From assembly GCA_021822495.1 (NCBI GenBank), contig JAKAQO010000003.1, positions 1 through 64,000 of the forward strand: a stretch of 64,000 nucleotides of DNA, read 5' to 3'. The position numbers were made by a program, and so were the translations under genes. Below, in pieces: positions 44,994-53,284 of the stretch. A model generated the notes under the pieces. That model had not been told where the DNA came from, ran no database searches, and saw only the letters and a list, made by a program, of their open reading frames with translations. Within the stretch, counting starts at the first letter, position 1; each line of letters begins with the position of its first letter. The DNA is from a bacterium. GTDB taxonomy: Bacteria > Elusimicrobiota > Elusimicrobia > UBA1565 > UBA9628.

Positions 44994-45010
44994 AAGCGGC
45001 TAGATCGCTC

Positions 45011-45331
45011 TTATTCTTCCCAGTTTTCCTCGATGGAATCTTCCGACAGAAAGGATCGACACCAAGGACATCTCCGCACGGGACCGTAGGTGCGGTGGCA
45101 ATCGTTTTCAGAAGACCACCATTCCTCAAAAAACATCGAAACGGTCTTTCGGCATTTGAGGCAAAAGCGGATCAAGGTCGCGCCGCAAGACCAACAAAAC
45201 TTGGGAAACTCTTCGCCTTCCGGGTGATGGATTAAAGAGCGGCACACCCCGCATTGGATGTCGACATGAACATGAAACCTGGGCTTTAAAACTTCTTTTT
45301 TTTCTTTCCGCTCTTTTTTATCTTTGGCCAT
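45011..45331 (-). CDS. Zinc-ribbon protein of unknown function
   Basis: 106 residues. After a very basic start (MAKDKKERKEKKE) there are four Cys pairs: CGVC, CWSC, CLKC and CPWC, giving two probable zinc ribbons (first and second pair, third and fourth pair). No further domain is visible. Start: ATG with GAGGAG upstream and a TATATT -10-like box before it. It probably binds nucleic acid or protein; function unknown. It stands alone between the Omp85 gene and the ALDH gene. Confidence 0.7.
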   Translation of the reverse strand: MAKDKKERKEKKEVLKPRFHVHVDIQCGVCRSLIHHPEGEEFPKFCWSCGATLIRFCLKCRKTVSMFFEEWWSSENDCHRTYGPVRRCPWCRSFLSEDSIEENWEE

Positions 45332-45365
45332 AGGCTTCTCCTCAATATATAACCGATTTTTTGGA

Positions 45366-47756
45366 TTAAGACAAGGCCGTCATCCAAACAGTTTTAAATT
45401 CCAGATATCTTCGCATCCAGGAGCGACCCTGAGCCTGGGAACTGGCCCAATCGGCAGGGTCATGAACCCAGGTCCGCTTCATGTTGCTCGCGGACAATTC
45501 CTCGATTTTTTTAGCCAACTCTTGAGTTCCCGAGAAATCAATCCCCGAAACAGCCCGGTGTTCCGCCAAAATAGGCGAAAGCTCTTCTGATTTCCCCGTG
45601 ACGATATTGACCACTCCCGCCGGCATATCAGAAGCGTCTAGGACCTCAATTAAAATAGCGGCGGCCAATGGATATTTTTCCGAAGGGACCGCAATCACTG
45701 CGTTTCCGAAAGCAATGGCCGGAAAAATCTTGGACACAAGAGCTAAAAGAGACGGAGTCTCGGGAGAAACAAGGCCCACAACGCCCATCGGTTCCGGATA
45801 GGTAATATTGAAATCGGTCTGCGTGACTGGATTGACGTTTCCCGTGTATTTGTCGGTCCAACCGGCATAATAAAGAATGCGGTTGAGACTGAGAGCGACC
45901 TCTTTTTGAGCCAAAGACCAATCGCAGCCGGTTTGAGCCGTCAATATCTGAACCAATTCCGAAGACCGGCTTTGAAAAATCTCAGCCGTGCGGTAGAGAA
46001 TCTGCCCACGCAAATAGGCCGTTGATTTTGCCCAGGCAACTTGAGCCTTTAAAGCCGCTTCGACCGCGTCGCGAATATCTTTTCTCGATCCAAGCGGCAC
46101 ATCCGCCAATAATTTCCCTTCATTGGAGAAAACTTTATAGTAGCGGCTGGATTCCGAGCGAACCTGTTTTCCCCCGATAAGCATTTTCGGAGTTTTCCAG
46201 ATGGAAAAGGGGACTGTCCCTTTTTCCGTTTTCTCTGGGGGATAAACGAGAGAAAAGGGGACAGTCCCCTTTTCTTCGAGATGGACGTATTCCCAGAGCC
46301 CCTCGGGGCCGCCTTCCCGGCCAAAACCGCTTTCCTTAAAACCGCCAAACTCCGCTGCCGCGTCGAATTTATTGGCGCCGTTTCCCCAAATCGTGCCCGC
46401 CTTAACGCCTCGAGCGACTTCAATCATTTTCGCGACGTCTTTCGTCCAAACGCTGGCCGCTAAGCCGTAAAAAGTATTGTTGGCCAGTTCTACCGCTTCT
46501 TCTTTTGTCCGAAACGTCATCGCGGATAAAACCGGGCCAAAAATTTCTTCCCGCGCGATGGTATGAGAAGTCTCAACCTCGGTAAACAAGGTTGGCGGGA
46601 AAAAGAAACCGTCTTTCGGGCAAGAGAAAGGCGACTGATATTTGACCGCGCCTTCTTTTTCTCCAATTTGAACGTAGCGTTCGATGGTTTCAAGTTGTCT
46701 CTTGGAATTAATCGCCCCCATATCAACATTCTTGTCCAAGGGATCGCCAATGCGAATTTTTCGCATCCGCTCTTTAAGAAGGCGGGTAAACTTGGGAGCG
46801 ATGCTTTCCTGAAGCAACAGGCGAGAACCCGCGCAGCAAACCTGTCCCTGATTAAAGAAGATGCCGTCCACAATGCCTTCGACCGCCTCATAAAGGGGCG
46901 CGTCCTCAAAAACAATCGTGGGCGATTTTCCGCCCAGTTCCAAGGAAAGTTTCTTTCCACTTCCCGCCGTCATTTTGCGGATGAGTTTTCCAACCTCGGT
47001 TGAACCGGTAAAAGCGATTTTATCAATCCCGGGATGAGAAACGATCCACTGCCCGGTCTTTCCAAACCCAGTCACGATATTGACCACGCCTTTAGGAATG
47101 CCCACTTCCTGGATAATTTCTGCCAAATGAAGCGCCGAAAGAGAGGTTGTTTCAGCTGTCTTTAAAACGACCGTATTTCCGGCGGCCAAGGCCGGAGCGA
47201 TTTTCCAAGCCGCCATGAGAAGCGGAAAATTCCAGGGGATAATCTGGCCAACGACTCCTAGCGGAGAAACATTCATTCCCGGAAAAGCTTCTTCTAGTTT
47301 ATCGGCCCAACCGGCGTAATAAAAGAAATGCCGGGCGGCAAGAGGAATATCAATATCGCGGGTTTCCCGAATCGGCTTTCCGTTGTCTAAAGTCTCGATC
47401 ACAGCCAGTTCCCGAGCGCGCTCCAAAATCACCCGAGCAATGGCGTAGATGAGCCGTGCGCGCTCTTGAGACGGAGTTTTAGACCAGTTTTTAAAAGCTT
47501 CCTTAGCGGCAGAAACGGCCAGGTCCACGTCTTTTTCGCCCGCCTCGGCCACTTTTGCCAAAACACGGCCATTGGCCGGATTAATTGAGTCGAAATATTT
47601 CCCAGAAACCGGCGGAACCCATTCTCCTCCAATAAAGAGTTCGTATTTGGGTTTAATTTTGACATGAGAAATAGATTCCGGCGCCGGGCCGTATTCAGCC
47701 CAGGAAACATTGCCGCGTTTTTTTTGATTCAAAGGAGCCTTGATTTGTTTAATCAT
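45366..47756 (-). CDS. ALDH16-like two-domain aldehyde dehydrogenase
   Basis: 796 residues. The first domain (about 30-490) is a complete NAD(P)-dependent ALDH: VGQIIPWNFPLLM, FTGSTEVGK, LELGGKSP (general base Glu) and catalytic Cys307 in GQVCCAGSR. The second domain (about 520-780) repeats the ALDH cofactor fold (VVGLVSPETPSLLAL, GVVNIVTG) but has no catalytic Cys or Glu. This layout matches ALDH16-type proteins. The linker (about 495-518) contains two KGTVPFS copies encoded by the GGGGAC palindrome pair. It follows tpiA, pduL and deoC, so acetaldehyde from DeoC is the likely substrate. Confidence 0.85.
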   Translation of the reverse strand: MIKQIKAPLNQKKRGNVSWAEYGPAPESISHVKIKPKYELFIGGEWVPPVSGKYFDSINPANGRVLAKVAEAGEKDVDLAVSAAKEAFKNWSKTPSQERARLIYAIARVILERARELAVIETLDNGKPIRETRDIDIPLAARHFFYYAGWADKLEEAFPGMNVSPLGVVGQIIPWNFPLLMAAWKIAPALAAGNTVVLKTAETTSLSALHLAEIIQEVGIPKGVVNIVTGFGKTGQWIVSHPGIDKIAFTGSTEVGKLIRKMTAGSGKKLSLELGGKSPTIVFEDAPLYEAVEGIVDGIFFNQGQVCCAGSRLLLQESIAPKFTRLLKERMRKIRIGDPLDKNVDMGAINSKRQLETIERYVQIGEKEGAVKYQSPFSCPKDGFFFPPTLFTEVETSHTIAREEIFGPVLSAMTFRTKEEAVELANNTFYGLAASVWTKDVAKMIEVARGVKAGTIWGNGANKFDAAAEFGGFKESGFGREGGPEGLWEYVHLEEKGTVPFSLVYPPEKTEKGTVPFSIWKTPKMLIGGKQVRSESSRYYKVFSNEGKLLADVPLGSRKDIRDAVEAALKAQVAWAKSTAYLRGQILYRTAEIFQSRSSELVQILTAQTGCDWSLAQKEVALSLNRILYYAGWTDKYTGNVNPVTQTDFNITYPEPMGVVGLVSPETPSLLALVSKIFPAIAFGNAVIAVPSEKYPLAAAILIEVLDASDMPAGVVNIVTGKSEELSPILAEHRAVSGIDFSGTQELAKKIEELSASNMKRTWVHDPADWASSQAQGRSWMRRYLEFKTVWMTALS
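46205..46273. repeat. Paired GGGGAC palindromes inside the ALDH reading frame
   Basis: Copy 1 (46205-46225) has core GGGGACTGTCCC, one C short; copy 2 (46253-46273) has core GGGGACAGTCCCC. They are inverted relative to each other with about 28 bases between, the same design as at 34019-34077. Read on the minus strand both encode KGTVPFS, and the insertion keeps the frame, falling exactly between the two ALDH domains. Confidence 0.85.
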
Positions 47757-47759
47757 GAT

Positions 47760-48701
47760 TCACCCTTTCGGAATATAGTCGTAAGATTCGTATTGGCCGG
47801 TGTTAAGATGATGAAGCTGCCGCGCGATATCATCAAGTAAAGAGCTTGCGCCAAAGCGGAATAAATCCGGCGTCAGCCAATCATCTCCCACCGTTTCCTT
47901 GACCAAGGCCAACCAGTGAAGAGCTTCTTTCGCCTGCCGAATTCCGCCTGCGGGTTTGTGCCCGATGTGATAGCCAGTCCGGAGATAAAAGTCCTCGATG
48001 GCGTTGAGCATGACCAAGCTCACCGGCAAGGTTGCGGAAACCCCAATTTTTCCGGTTGAGGTCTTGATGAAGTCCGCGCCCGCCTGCATCGCGATTTCAC
48101 TTGCCGTCCAGACGTTTTGAAGTTCGCCCAGTTCCCCGGTTTCTAAAATTACCTTAAGATGCGCCTCTCCGCACGCTTCCCGAATCATGGCAATTTCGTC
48201 ATAAACACGGGAATAATCGCCTCTCAAAAACGCCCCACGATTAATGACCATGTCGATTTCATCGGCTCCGGAGGCGACCAAGGCTTTTGTCTCCTGAATT
48301 TTGAGAGGAAGCGGCACCTGCCCATGCGGAAAAGCGGTTGAGACCGCGGCGACTTTCACCGCGCTTCCTTCTAAAACTTTTTTCGCTTCGCTGACAAAAT
48401 TGCCATAGACGCAGACCGCGGCGACTTGAATTTCAGGCTCATCCGCCAAAGGCCTCAAGGCTTTTTGGCAAAGACGCCTCACGCGATGGGGAGTATCACT
48501 GCCTTCCAAAGTAGTCAAGTCGATCATGGATACCGCGTGGAGAAGCCAATTTTTTTGATGTTCCTTTTTTGGATTCCTGGTTTTTGTGATTTTGGAAACG
48601 CGGTCATAAACGCCGGTCGTATCTACCTGCAAGCGGCGCAAAACCTCCAGGTCCAGACGATGAATGGGATTGCGGCGAGTTTTGGTCATGGTCTCAGTCA
48701 T
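47760..48701 (-). CDS. deoC: Deoxyribose-phosphate aldolase
   Basis: 313 residues from the ATG at 48701, one base from the pduL stop; longer upstream frames lie inside pduL. Class I aldolase splitting 2-deoxyribose-5-phosphate into acetaldehyde and glyceraldehyde-3-phosphate. The Schiff-base lysine is in FIKTSTGK and the second active lysine in GHKPAGGIR; ADEIDMVINRG is also typical. Longer than the bacterial norm (about 220-260) because of an N-terminal extension. The aldehyde can go to the ALDH encoded next, and the triose to TpiA. Confidence 0.94.
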   Translation of the reverse strand: MTETMTKTRRNPIHRLDLEVLRRLQVDTTGVYDRVSKITKTRNPKKEHQKNWLLHAVSMIDLTTLEGSDTPHRVRRLCQKALRPLADEPEIQVAAVCVYGNFVSEAKKVLEGSAVKVAAVSTAFPHGQVPLPLKIQETKALVASGADEIDMVINRGAFLRGDYSRVYDEIAMIREACGEAHLKVILETGELGELQNVWTASEIAMQAGADFIKTSTGKIGVSATLPVSLVMLNAIEDFYLRTGYHIGHKPAGGIRQAKEALHWLALVKETVGDDWLTPDLFRFGASSLLDDIARQLHHLNTGQYESYDYIPKG

Positions 48702-48702
48702 A

Positions 48703-49305
48703 TTATTTCTCGATATAAACGCTGTCTCCGGTTTTAACCCAGGCGGCATTGGCCTCATCAGTGTCAATATGAAATTCCAGACTGTAGTCGTTTGAAATCC
48801 GGCACAAAACGTTGGTGAAAAAAAGTTCCCTGGGGCCGCCAATGCCCGCGCGCACGCGGACAATTTCCCCTTCTTTAATTCCTATCGCCTCCGCCTCGGT
48901 GGGGCTGAAATGAATATGACGACTGGCGATAACCAAGCCTTCTTTGACTTCCAAAACTCCCTTAGGTCCTATGATTTTAACCGGGCTTGAGCCTCCCAAG
49001 TCTCCGGAACCGCGAACCGGCGGGCGAAATCCCAACTGGCTGGCATCGGTTTTCGCGATTTCAACCTGGGTCTTTTTCCGGTGCGGAGCGATCAGACGCA
49101 CGTTTTCGATTTTTCCCTTGGGTCCTTCCAGGTTTACCGTCTCATAACAAGCCCAAAAACCTGGCTGTTTGACGGAACGAAATTTTCGGGGTTCGGTTCC
49201 CGCCCCAAACAGAAAATCCCAATCCGCCTGGCACAAATGGACATGGCGGTTGGAGACGCCTACCGGAATCGGGGTTTCATAGCGCGACTTTAAAGAATCA
49301 GACAT
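48703..49305 (-). CDS. pduL: PduL-type phosphate acyltransferase
   Basis: 200 residues from the ATG at 49305, which overlaps the tpiA stop by eight bases; a longer upstream frame is inside tpiA. Interconverts acyl-CoA and acyl phosphate with zinc. The family histidine motifs are intact: VGVSNRHVHL near residues 18-27 and VIASRHIHFSPTEAEA. PduL enzymes often serve aldehyde-degrading microcompartments. No shell-protein gene or encapsulation peptide is evident here, so a free cytosolic role with acetyl-CoA/acetyl phosphate is assumed. Confidence 0.93.
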   Translation of the reverse strand: MSDSLKSRYETPIPVGVSNRHVHLCQADWDFLFGAGTEPRKFRSVKQPGFWACYETVNLEGPKGKIENVRLIAPHRKKTQVEIAKTDASQLGFRPPVRGSGDLGGSSPVKIIGPKGVLEVKEGLVIASRHIHFSPTEAEAIGIKEGEIVRVRAGIGGPRELFFTNVLCRISNDYSLEFHIDTDEANAAWVKTGDSVYIEK

Positions 49306-50077
49306 GAATTGCCTTCCTAACAAAATTGATAATCCTAACAAAGGATTCGGCCTTGAGGCTATCCCCGCCAACCAAGGCCCCGTCAATATCGGGCTCGGCC
49401 ATCAAGGCGTCAATATTATCCGCTTTAACCGAACCCCCGTAAATGATCCGCGTCTTCTGTGAGAAATCGTGCCCAAAAAAACCCGCCAAGCGGTCACGGA
49501 TAAAATCGTGCATATCCTGAGCTTGATCGGGACTTGCCGTTTTCCCGGTCCCAATGGCCCAAACCGGCTCATAGGCAATGATTAAAGAGCTTAGTTGCGC
49601 GGCTGAAAAACCGGACAAGGCTCCCGCGAGTTGCCTTTCCACGACCTCCCGCGCTTTTTGCGCTTGATGTTCTTCCAATGTTTCTCCCACGCATAAAACG
49701 GGAATAAGAGCCTCATCCAAAACCGCCGCGACCTTTTTATGCAAGGAATCATCCGTCTCTCCAAAAAGGCGCCGCCTTTCGCTGTGTCCCAGCAAAACTG
49801 CCTGACAGCCGGCGTCTCTAAGTTGGGAAGCGGAAACTTCTCCGGTAAAAGCCCCGGATTTTTCCCAAAACGCGTTTTGCGCGCCCAGCCAGATAGAACT
49901 TGAAGAGACAATGTCTTTCACCGCGCTCAAAGCAGTGAAAGGAACAAACAAAGCGACATCACAACCGGCATCTTTTTGAATGGAAGATTTAATCTTTTCG
50001 GCCAAGGCCCTGGATTCGGAAAGGCCAAAGTTCATCTTCCAGTTTCCGGCGATCAAGGGCTTTCGATGAGCGTGCAT
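49298..50077 (-). CDS. tpiA: Triose-phosphate isomerase
   Basis: 259 residues. Interconverts dihydroxyacetone phosphate and glyceraldehyde-3-phosphate. The catalytic set is complete: GNWKMN (Lys), LLGHSERR (His) and AYEPVWAIGTGKTA (Glu), with the phosphate-binding GGSVK and GALVGGDSL. It leads a tightly packed minus-strand operon with pduL, deoC and the ALDH gene; glycolytic use of the DeoC triose fits. The divergent gene at 50174 has its -35 box about 60 bases away. Confidence 0.96.
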   Translation of the reverse strand: MHAHRKPLIAGNWKMNFGLSESRALAEKIKSSIQKDAGCDVALFVPFTALSAVKDIVSSSSIWLGAQNAFWEKSGAFTGEVSASQLRDAGCQAVLLGHSERRRLFGETDDSLHKKVAAVLDEALIPVLCVGETLEEHQAQKAREVVERQLAGALSGFSAAQLSSLIIAYEPVWAIGTGKTASPDQAQDMHDFIRDRLAGFFGHDFSQKTRIIYGGSVKADNIDALMAEPDIDGALVGGDSLKAESFVRIINFVRKAIHV

Positions 50078-50138
50078 TCTAAGCCCATTCTACCGCTTTC
50101 CGTCGCCGCCGTCAATGAAACCCAGCGCATGAAAGCCC

Positions 50139-50167
50139 TTGACAGCCCTTCTCATTTGCGATACGAT
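50139..50167 (+). promoter_or_regulatory. Strong promoter with ATG six bases after the -10
   Basis: A perfect TTGACA (50139-50144), 17-base spacer, then TACGAT (50162-50167). The next ATG in frame with the following gene is at 50174, six bases after the -10. It decides the start of that gene and predicts a leaderless mRNA. Confidence 0.75.
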
Positions 50168-50173
50168 TTTCGT

Positions 50174-51076
50174 ATGCTGATTCATCTGCTCAAAGACGTC
50201 TGGTTCTATATTTCAGCCGGAGGCTTTCTCGCAAGCCTCGTTTTATTTGTCTTTCTTTTGGGACAATACCGCCTGGCGGTTGAAGCCGAGGAAGAAAACG
50301 CAGAGGAACCCGAAGGACCTTTAGAGCCTCAAGAAAAATCACAAGAGCCCATCGCTGATCAAACCGAACAATTTAAAATTAAGCCGGAAACCGTGGAGGA
50401 AGAACCGGTTCCCGCTTTAATTTCTCCCGAAGCACACGAGGCATTGGAAGCCCCGCTGACCGCGCCCATTGAAAACAGCGCTCCTGCCGTTGCCAACGAA
50501 GAAACGCCTAAAATAAATTTTAAAGAACCAGAGCCGCAAGAAACTTTTCATTCAAATGAAGAAATCAAAATTCTGAACGAAGCGCTCAATAAGCTCACGG
50601 AACAAATAAATTCCTTGGAAAGAGTTTTTGTCACGGAATCCCGCAATAATCTCAAAGCGCTTGAAAAAATCTCCGCCCTTCTTAAAGAGCAAACGGAAAA
50701 AGTGTCCCAATTCAATGAACGAACAGCTTTGCCTTTAGCGGTGCAACCAGAAGATATCGTAAAGAAACCACTGGAAACCGAGAAAGAAATTTCCGTCGCT
50801 AAAAAAATCAAACTTAAAGCGCCTAAAGCCGATGCGACCATTGTTCTCAAGCCGGAAGAAATCTCCAAAGAACAAAAAGAAGACTCGGCCTTGACCCCGC
50901 AACCCGAGCAATTGGAACTTTCCATCAAAGAAGCCGTGCCTGAAATAAAAGTCGAACCAGCGGAAGAGCCTGCGGAAAAAAATAAAAGCCCCCTCAAGAT
51001 CAAAGACCCAAAGGATCTGGACGCCATCGACGAGAATACGCTTTCGACTCGGAAAGGCCCCGTCTGGCCCATCTAG
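50174..51076 (+). CDS. Membrane-anchored acidic coiled-coil protein
   Basis: 300 residues from the ATG at 50174, chosen because it follows a perfect TTGACA promoter and opens directly into an N-terminal membrane helix (about 10-35, FYISAGGFLASLVLFVFLLG). Longer frames would run back into the tpiA start. The rest is highly charged: Glu/Pro-rich (36-115), a predicted coiled coil (about 125-175, IKILNEALNKLTEQINSL) and Lys/Glu/Pro-rich to the end. Resembles cell-envelope or division-associated scaffold proteins in composition only; no family recognised. Confidence 0.65.
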   Translation: MLIHLLKDVWFYISAGGFLASLVLFVFLLGQYRLAVEAEEENAEEPEGPLEPQEKSQEPIADQTEQFKIKPETVEEEPVPALISPEAHEALEAPLTAPIENSAPAVANEETPKINFKEPEPQETFHSNEEIKILNEALNKLTEQINSLERVFVTESRNNLKALEKISALLKEQTEKVSQFNERTALPLAVQPEDIVKKPLETEKEISVAKKIKLKAPKADATIVLKPEEISKEQKEDSALTPQPEQLELSIKEAVPEIKVEPAEEPAEKNKSPLKIKDPKDLDAIDENTLSTRKGPVWPI

Positions 51077-52020
51077 TTTTCCTATTGCTGGCCGCGTTTG
51101 CGTCCCCTGCCAAAGCCACATTCCTTTTGCCTTCCAACCCCTTCTCCAGCGGTAGCATTGGAACAACCGGAGCGGAATTTCTCCAAATTCCAACGGGCGC
51201 ACGAGTTCCCGCCATGGGGGGTGTCGCGGCGGCTTCTGTTGAGGGCGCTGATGCCCTGTTTTGGAATCCAGCGGGACTCGCTCGGCTTGAGCCAGAGGAC
51301 CCCTCGGAGATTGATCTCAGTTACAACAGCCTTCTTCAAACAACTTATGAGGGCTCCGCCTCATACGCGCTTCCCCTTTCAAATGGAGGAGTTTTGGGAG
51401 CGGGGCTTCTTTATTTTTCCCAGGCGCCTCAAACCGCCTACGACAATACCGGAAACTCAGTCGGCAGTTTTACTCCTTATGACATGGCGATGAATCTTTC
51501 CTACGCCCAGCATTGGAAATCGCTTTTAATCGGCGGAGGAGTCAACGTCATCCGCTCTCAAATCGACACCGCCGAAGCCGCCGATGTCGCGCTTAATCTG
51601 GGAGTTCAGGCGCTCCACGTAACTGATATTGGAAACCGCCCGGTTGATTTAGGAGCTTCTATTACCAATCTCGGCCCTCCCATCCAGGTTGGAAGCGTCG
51701 CCTCTCCCTTGCCGACCGAACTGAGAGGCGGATTTATCTGGCATTTATCCGAAATTCTTAACGCCGGAATGGACGTCGTCGCCGATTCCAATCAGGCACC
51801 GTATTTGAGCGTCGGTTTAGAAAGCGTTTTTAAATCCGACGATATGAGCGGGGCTCTTCGAGTCGGATACAATCAAAGCTACGCGCGCGGAATTAACGGG
51901 CTGAGCGGCATCGCAGGAGGCGGCGGCCTCGATATCGGAAACTTTCGAATTGACTACGCCTGGGTTCCCTTTGGGCTTTTGGGAGTCACCAACCGCCTCG
52001 ATATTACGCTGAGGTTTTAA
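51064..52020 (+). CDS. PorV/UPF0164-like outer-membrane protein, uncertain (CTG) start
   Basis: About 318 residues if started at the CTG at 51064. The only listed canonical start nearby, TTG at 51085, cuts the signal peptide in half, leaving MLAAFASPAKA. From the CTG the frame reads LAHLVFLLLAAFASPAKA, a full signal sequence, with AAAGG about six bases upstream. The mature protein has the PorV/UPF0164 opening (GAEFLQIPTGARVPAMGGVAAASVEGADALFWNPAGLA) and a barrel ending in RF. Such proteins are long-chain-transporter-like barrels tied to secretion in some phyla. It overlaps the preceding gene by 13 bases. Confidence 0.75.
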   Translation: MAHLVFLLLAAFASPAKATFLLPSNPFSSGSIGTTGAEFLQIPTGARVPAMGGVAAASVEGADALFWNPAGLARLEPEDPSEIDLSYNSLLQTTYEGSASYALPLSNGGVLGAGLLYFSQAPQTAYDNTGNSVGSFTPYDMAMNLSYAQHWKSLLIGGGVNVIRSQIDTAEAADVALNLGVQALHVTDIGNRPVDLGASITNLGPPIQVGSVASPLPTELRGGFIWHLSEILNAGMDVVADSNQAPYLSVGLESVFKSDDMSGALRVGYNQSYARGINGLSGIAGGGGLDIGNFRIDYAWVPFGLLGVTNRLDITLRF

Positions 52021-52034
52021 ACGCCGCGAACCCT

Positions 52035-52838
52035 TTAAGCGAGCTCTTCCTGCGGACCTTGAATATTTTTAATCGCAAGAGCGATATAGACCGAAGTCAC
52101 CGCTAACGAAATTGGAGCGGCGCCGGGTAAAGGGCCAGGCATGAAAAGAAAAATTGCCCGCACAATCACCATCAAGGTCTGGGCATAGGCCGCCACATTA
52201 AAAAGAGCGTTGTAGGGTAATTGCGCGTTGAGCAAGGAATTCATCATCATCCCCACGAGCGAATAGAACAAAGAGGCCAGAATTTTCCAGACCACAAACA
52301 GGGTGAAAACCAAAACCAAGACGAAGGGATAAAGAATTTTGTCGAGAAAATGGCGGGAAGCCTCATAGAAATCCTGGTTGATGACCAAGGGCTTACTCAT
52401 CGGCTTTTGAGACGCGAAATCAAACACCCGAAGTTCTCCGGGACGGCGCATGACGTAAAGGGCGTTGGAGGTCACATAGGCCATGACTTTTTGGCTTTCC
52501 AGCATCTGCGGAGTCACCGGGTCCACCCGCATCGTGTCGATGGTCAAGGCCACATCAGGATCATCGGGATGGCGGAGGGTCAATGGCGCGGTCAAATTAG
52601 AAGTCATTTTTCCATTAGAGAGAGTCAAAACCGGCATGGATTTTTCAAGCCAGAAAAAGGTCTTGTCAATTTCAGGGCCGACCCTCAACTTAAACGCGAC
52701 CGTCGCGATAAGAGCGAAGGCAAAAGCGACATAGCACAAATACCCGACCGTGCGCGCCCAAGACTGCTGGGCCACTTTTTTATAAAACTGAATTGAGGTT
52801 ACGGCGTTGACCGGATCTAATATCATCATGAGAAACAT
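52035..52838 (-). CDS. DUF1189-like membrane protein
   Basis: 267 residues. An N-terminal membrane segment (about 28-50), an extracytoplasmic domain of about 110 residues (VLTLSNGKM...LTAPLTLRHPDDPDVALTIDT), then four or so membrane segments. This is the DUF1189 layout. The family is of unknown function, found in Firmicutes and other phyla. Its stop is 15 bases from the convergent PorV-like gene. Ribosome site not clear. Confidence 0.7.
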   Translation of the reverse strand: MFLMMILDPVNAVTSIQFYKKVAQQSWARTVGYLCYVAFAFALIATVAFKLRVGPEIDKTFFWLEKSMPVLTLSNGKMTSNLTAPLTLRHPDDPDVALTIDTMRVDPVTPQMLESQKVMAYVTSNALYVMRRPGELRVFDFASQKPMSKPLVINQDFYEASRHFLDKILYPFVLVLVFTLFVVWKILASLFYSLVGMMMNSLLNAQLPYNALFNVAAYAQTLMVIVRAIFLFMPGPLPGAAPISLAVTSVYIALAIKNIQGPQEELA

Positions 52839-52861
52839 TATGCTATACCCAAAGCCTTAAA

Positions 52862-53284
52862 TCAAGTCGTCTTAAAGGAAAACCGGTTGTGAACGACGTA
52901 GCTGAGTACAACGGTGATCGGCAATAAAATAGCTTGAGCCAAAACCGGGCCCAGGGAAGTTTTGTGAACCAACAGAGGCAAGGCGAAAAAATTGAAAACA
53001 AAAATAACCCAATAGACTCCGGAAAAACGAATGTATTCCCGAAGGTATCCTCCCTTGGTTTTAAAAACGAAATGTTTATAGCCTAAATAGGCGTTGGCAA
53101 TCCCTAAAAATTGACTGATGAGAAGAGCGACCAAGTAATGGCGGCGCATCCAATCTCCCAAATGATAGAGAGAGACAAAGCAAAAATACCCGAAAAGAGT
53201 GTTCCAAGCCCCGACGAATAAATAACGGATTTTTTTCTCGTGGCGACGCGCGAAGTCTTTGGCTTTAACGATTTTCTTTTTCAC
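52862..53284 (-). CDS. GtrA-like membrane protein
   Basis: 140 residues with four membrane segments. The GtrA pattern is visible in RYLFVGAWNTLFGYFCFVSLY, ANAYLGYKHFVFKTKG and NRFSFKTT at the end. GtrA-type proteins are thought to flip or carry lipid-linked sugars across the membrane in surface-polysaccharide modification. The ATG overlaps the stop of the glycoside hydrolase gene by 4 bases, suggesting a shared role with a periplasmic sugar enzyme. Confidence 0.85.
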   Translation of the reverse strand: MKKKIVKAKDFARRHEKKIRYLFVGAWNTLFGYFCFVSLYHLGDWMRRHYLVALLISQFLGIANAYLGYKHFVFKTKGGYLREYIRFSGVYWVIFVFNFFALPLLVHKTSLGPVLAQAILLPITVVLSYVVHNRFSFKTT

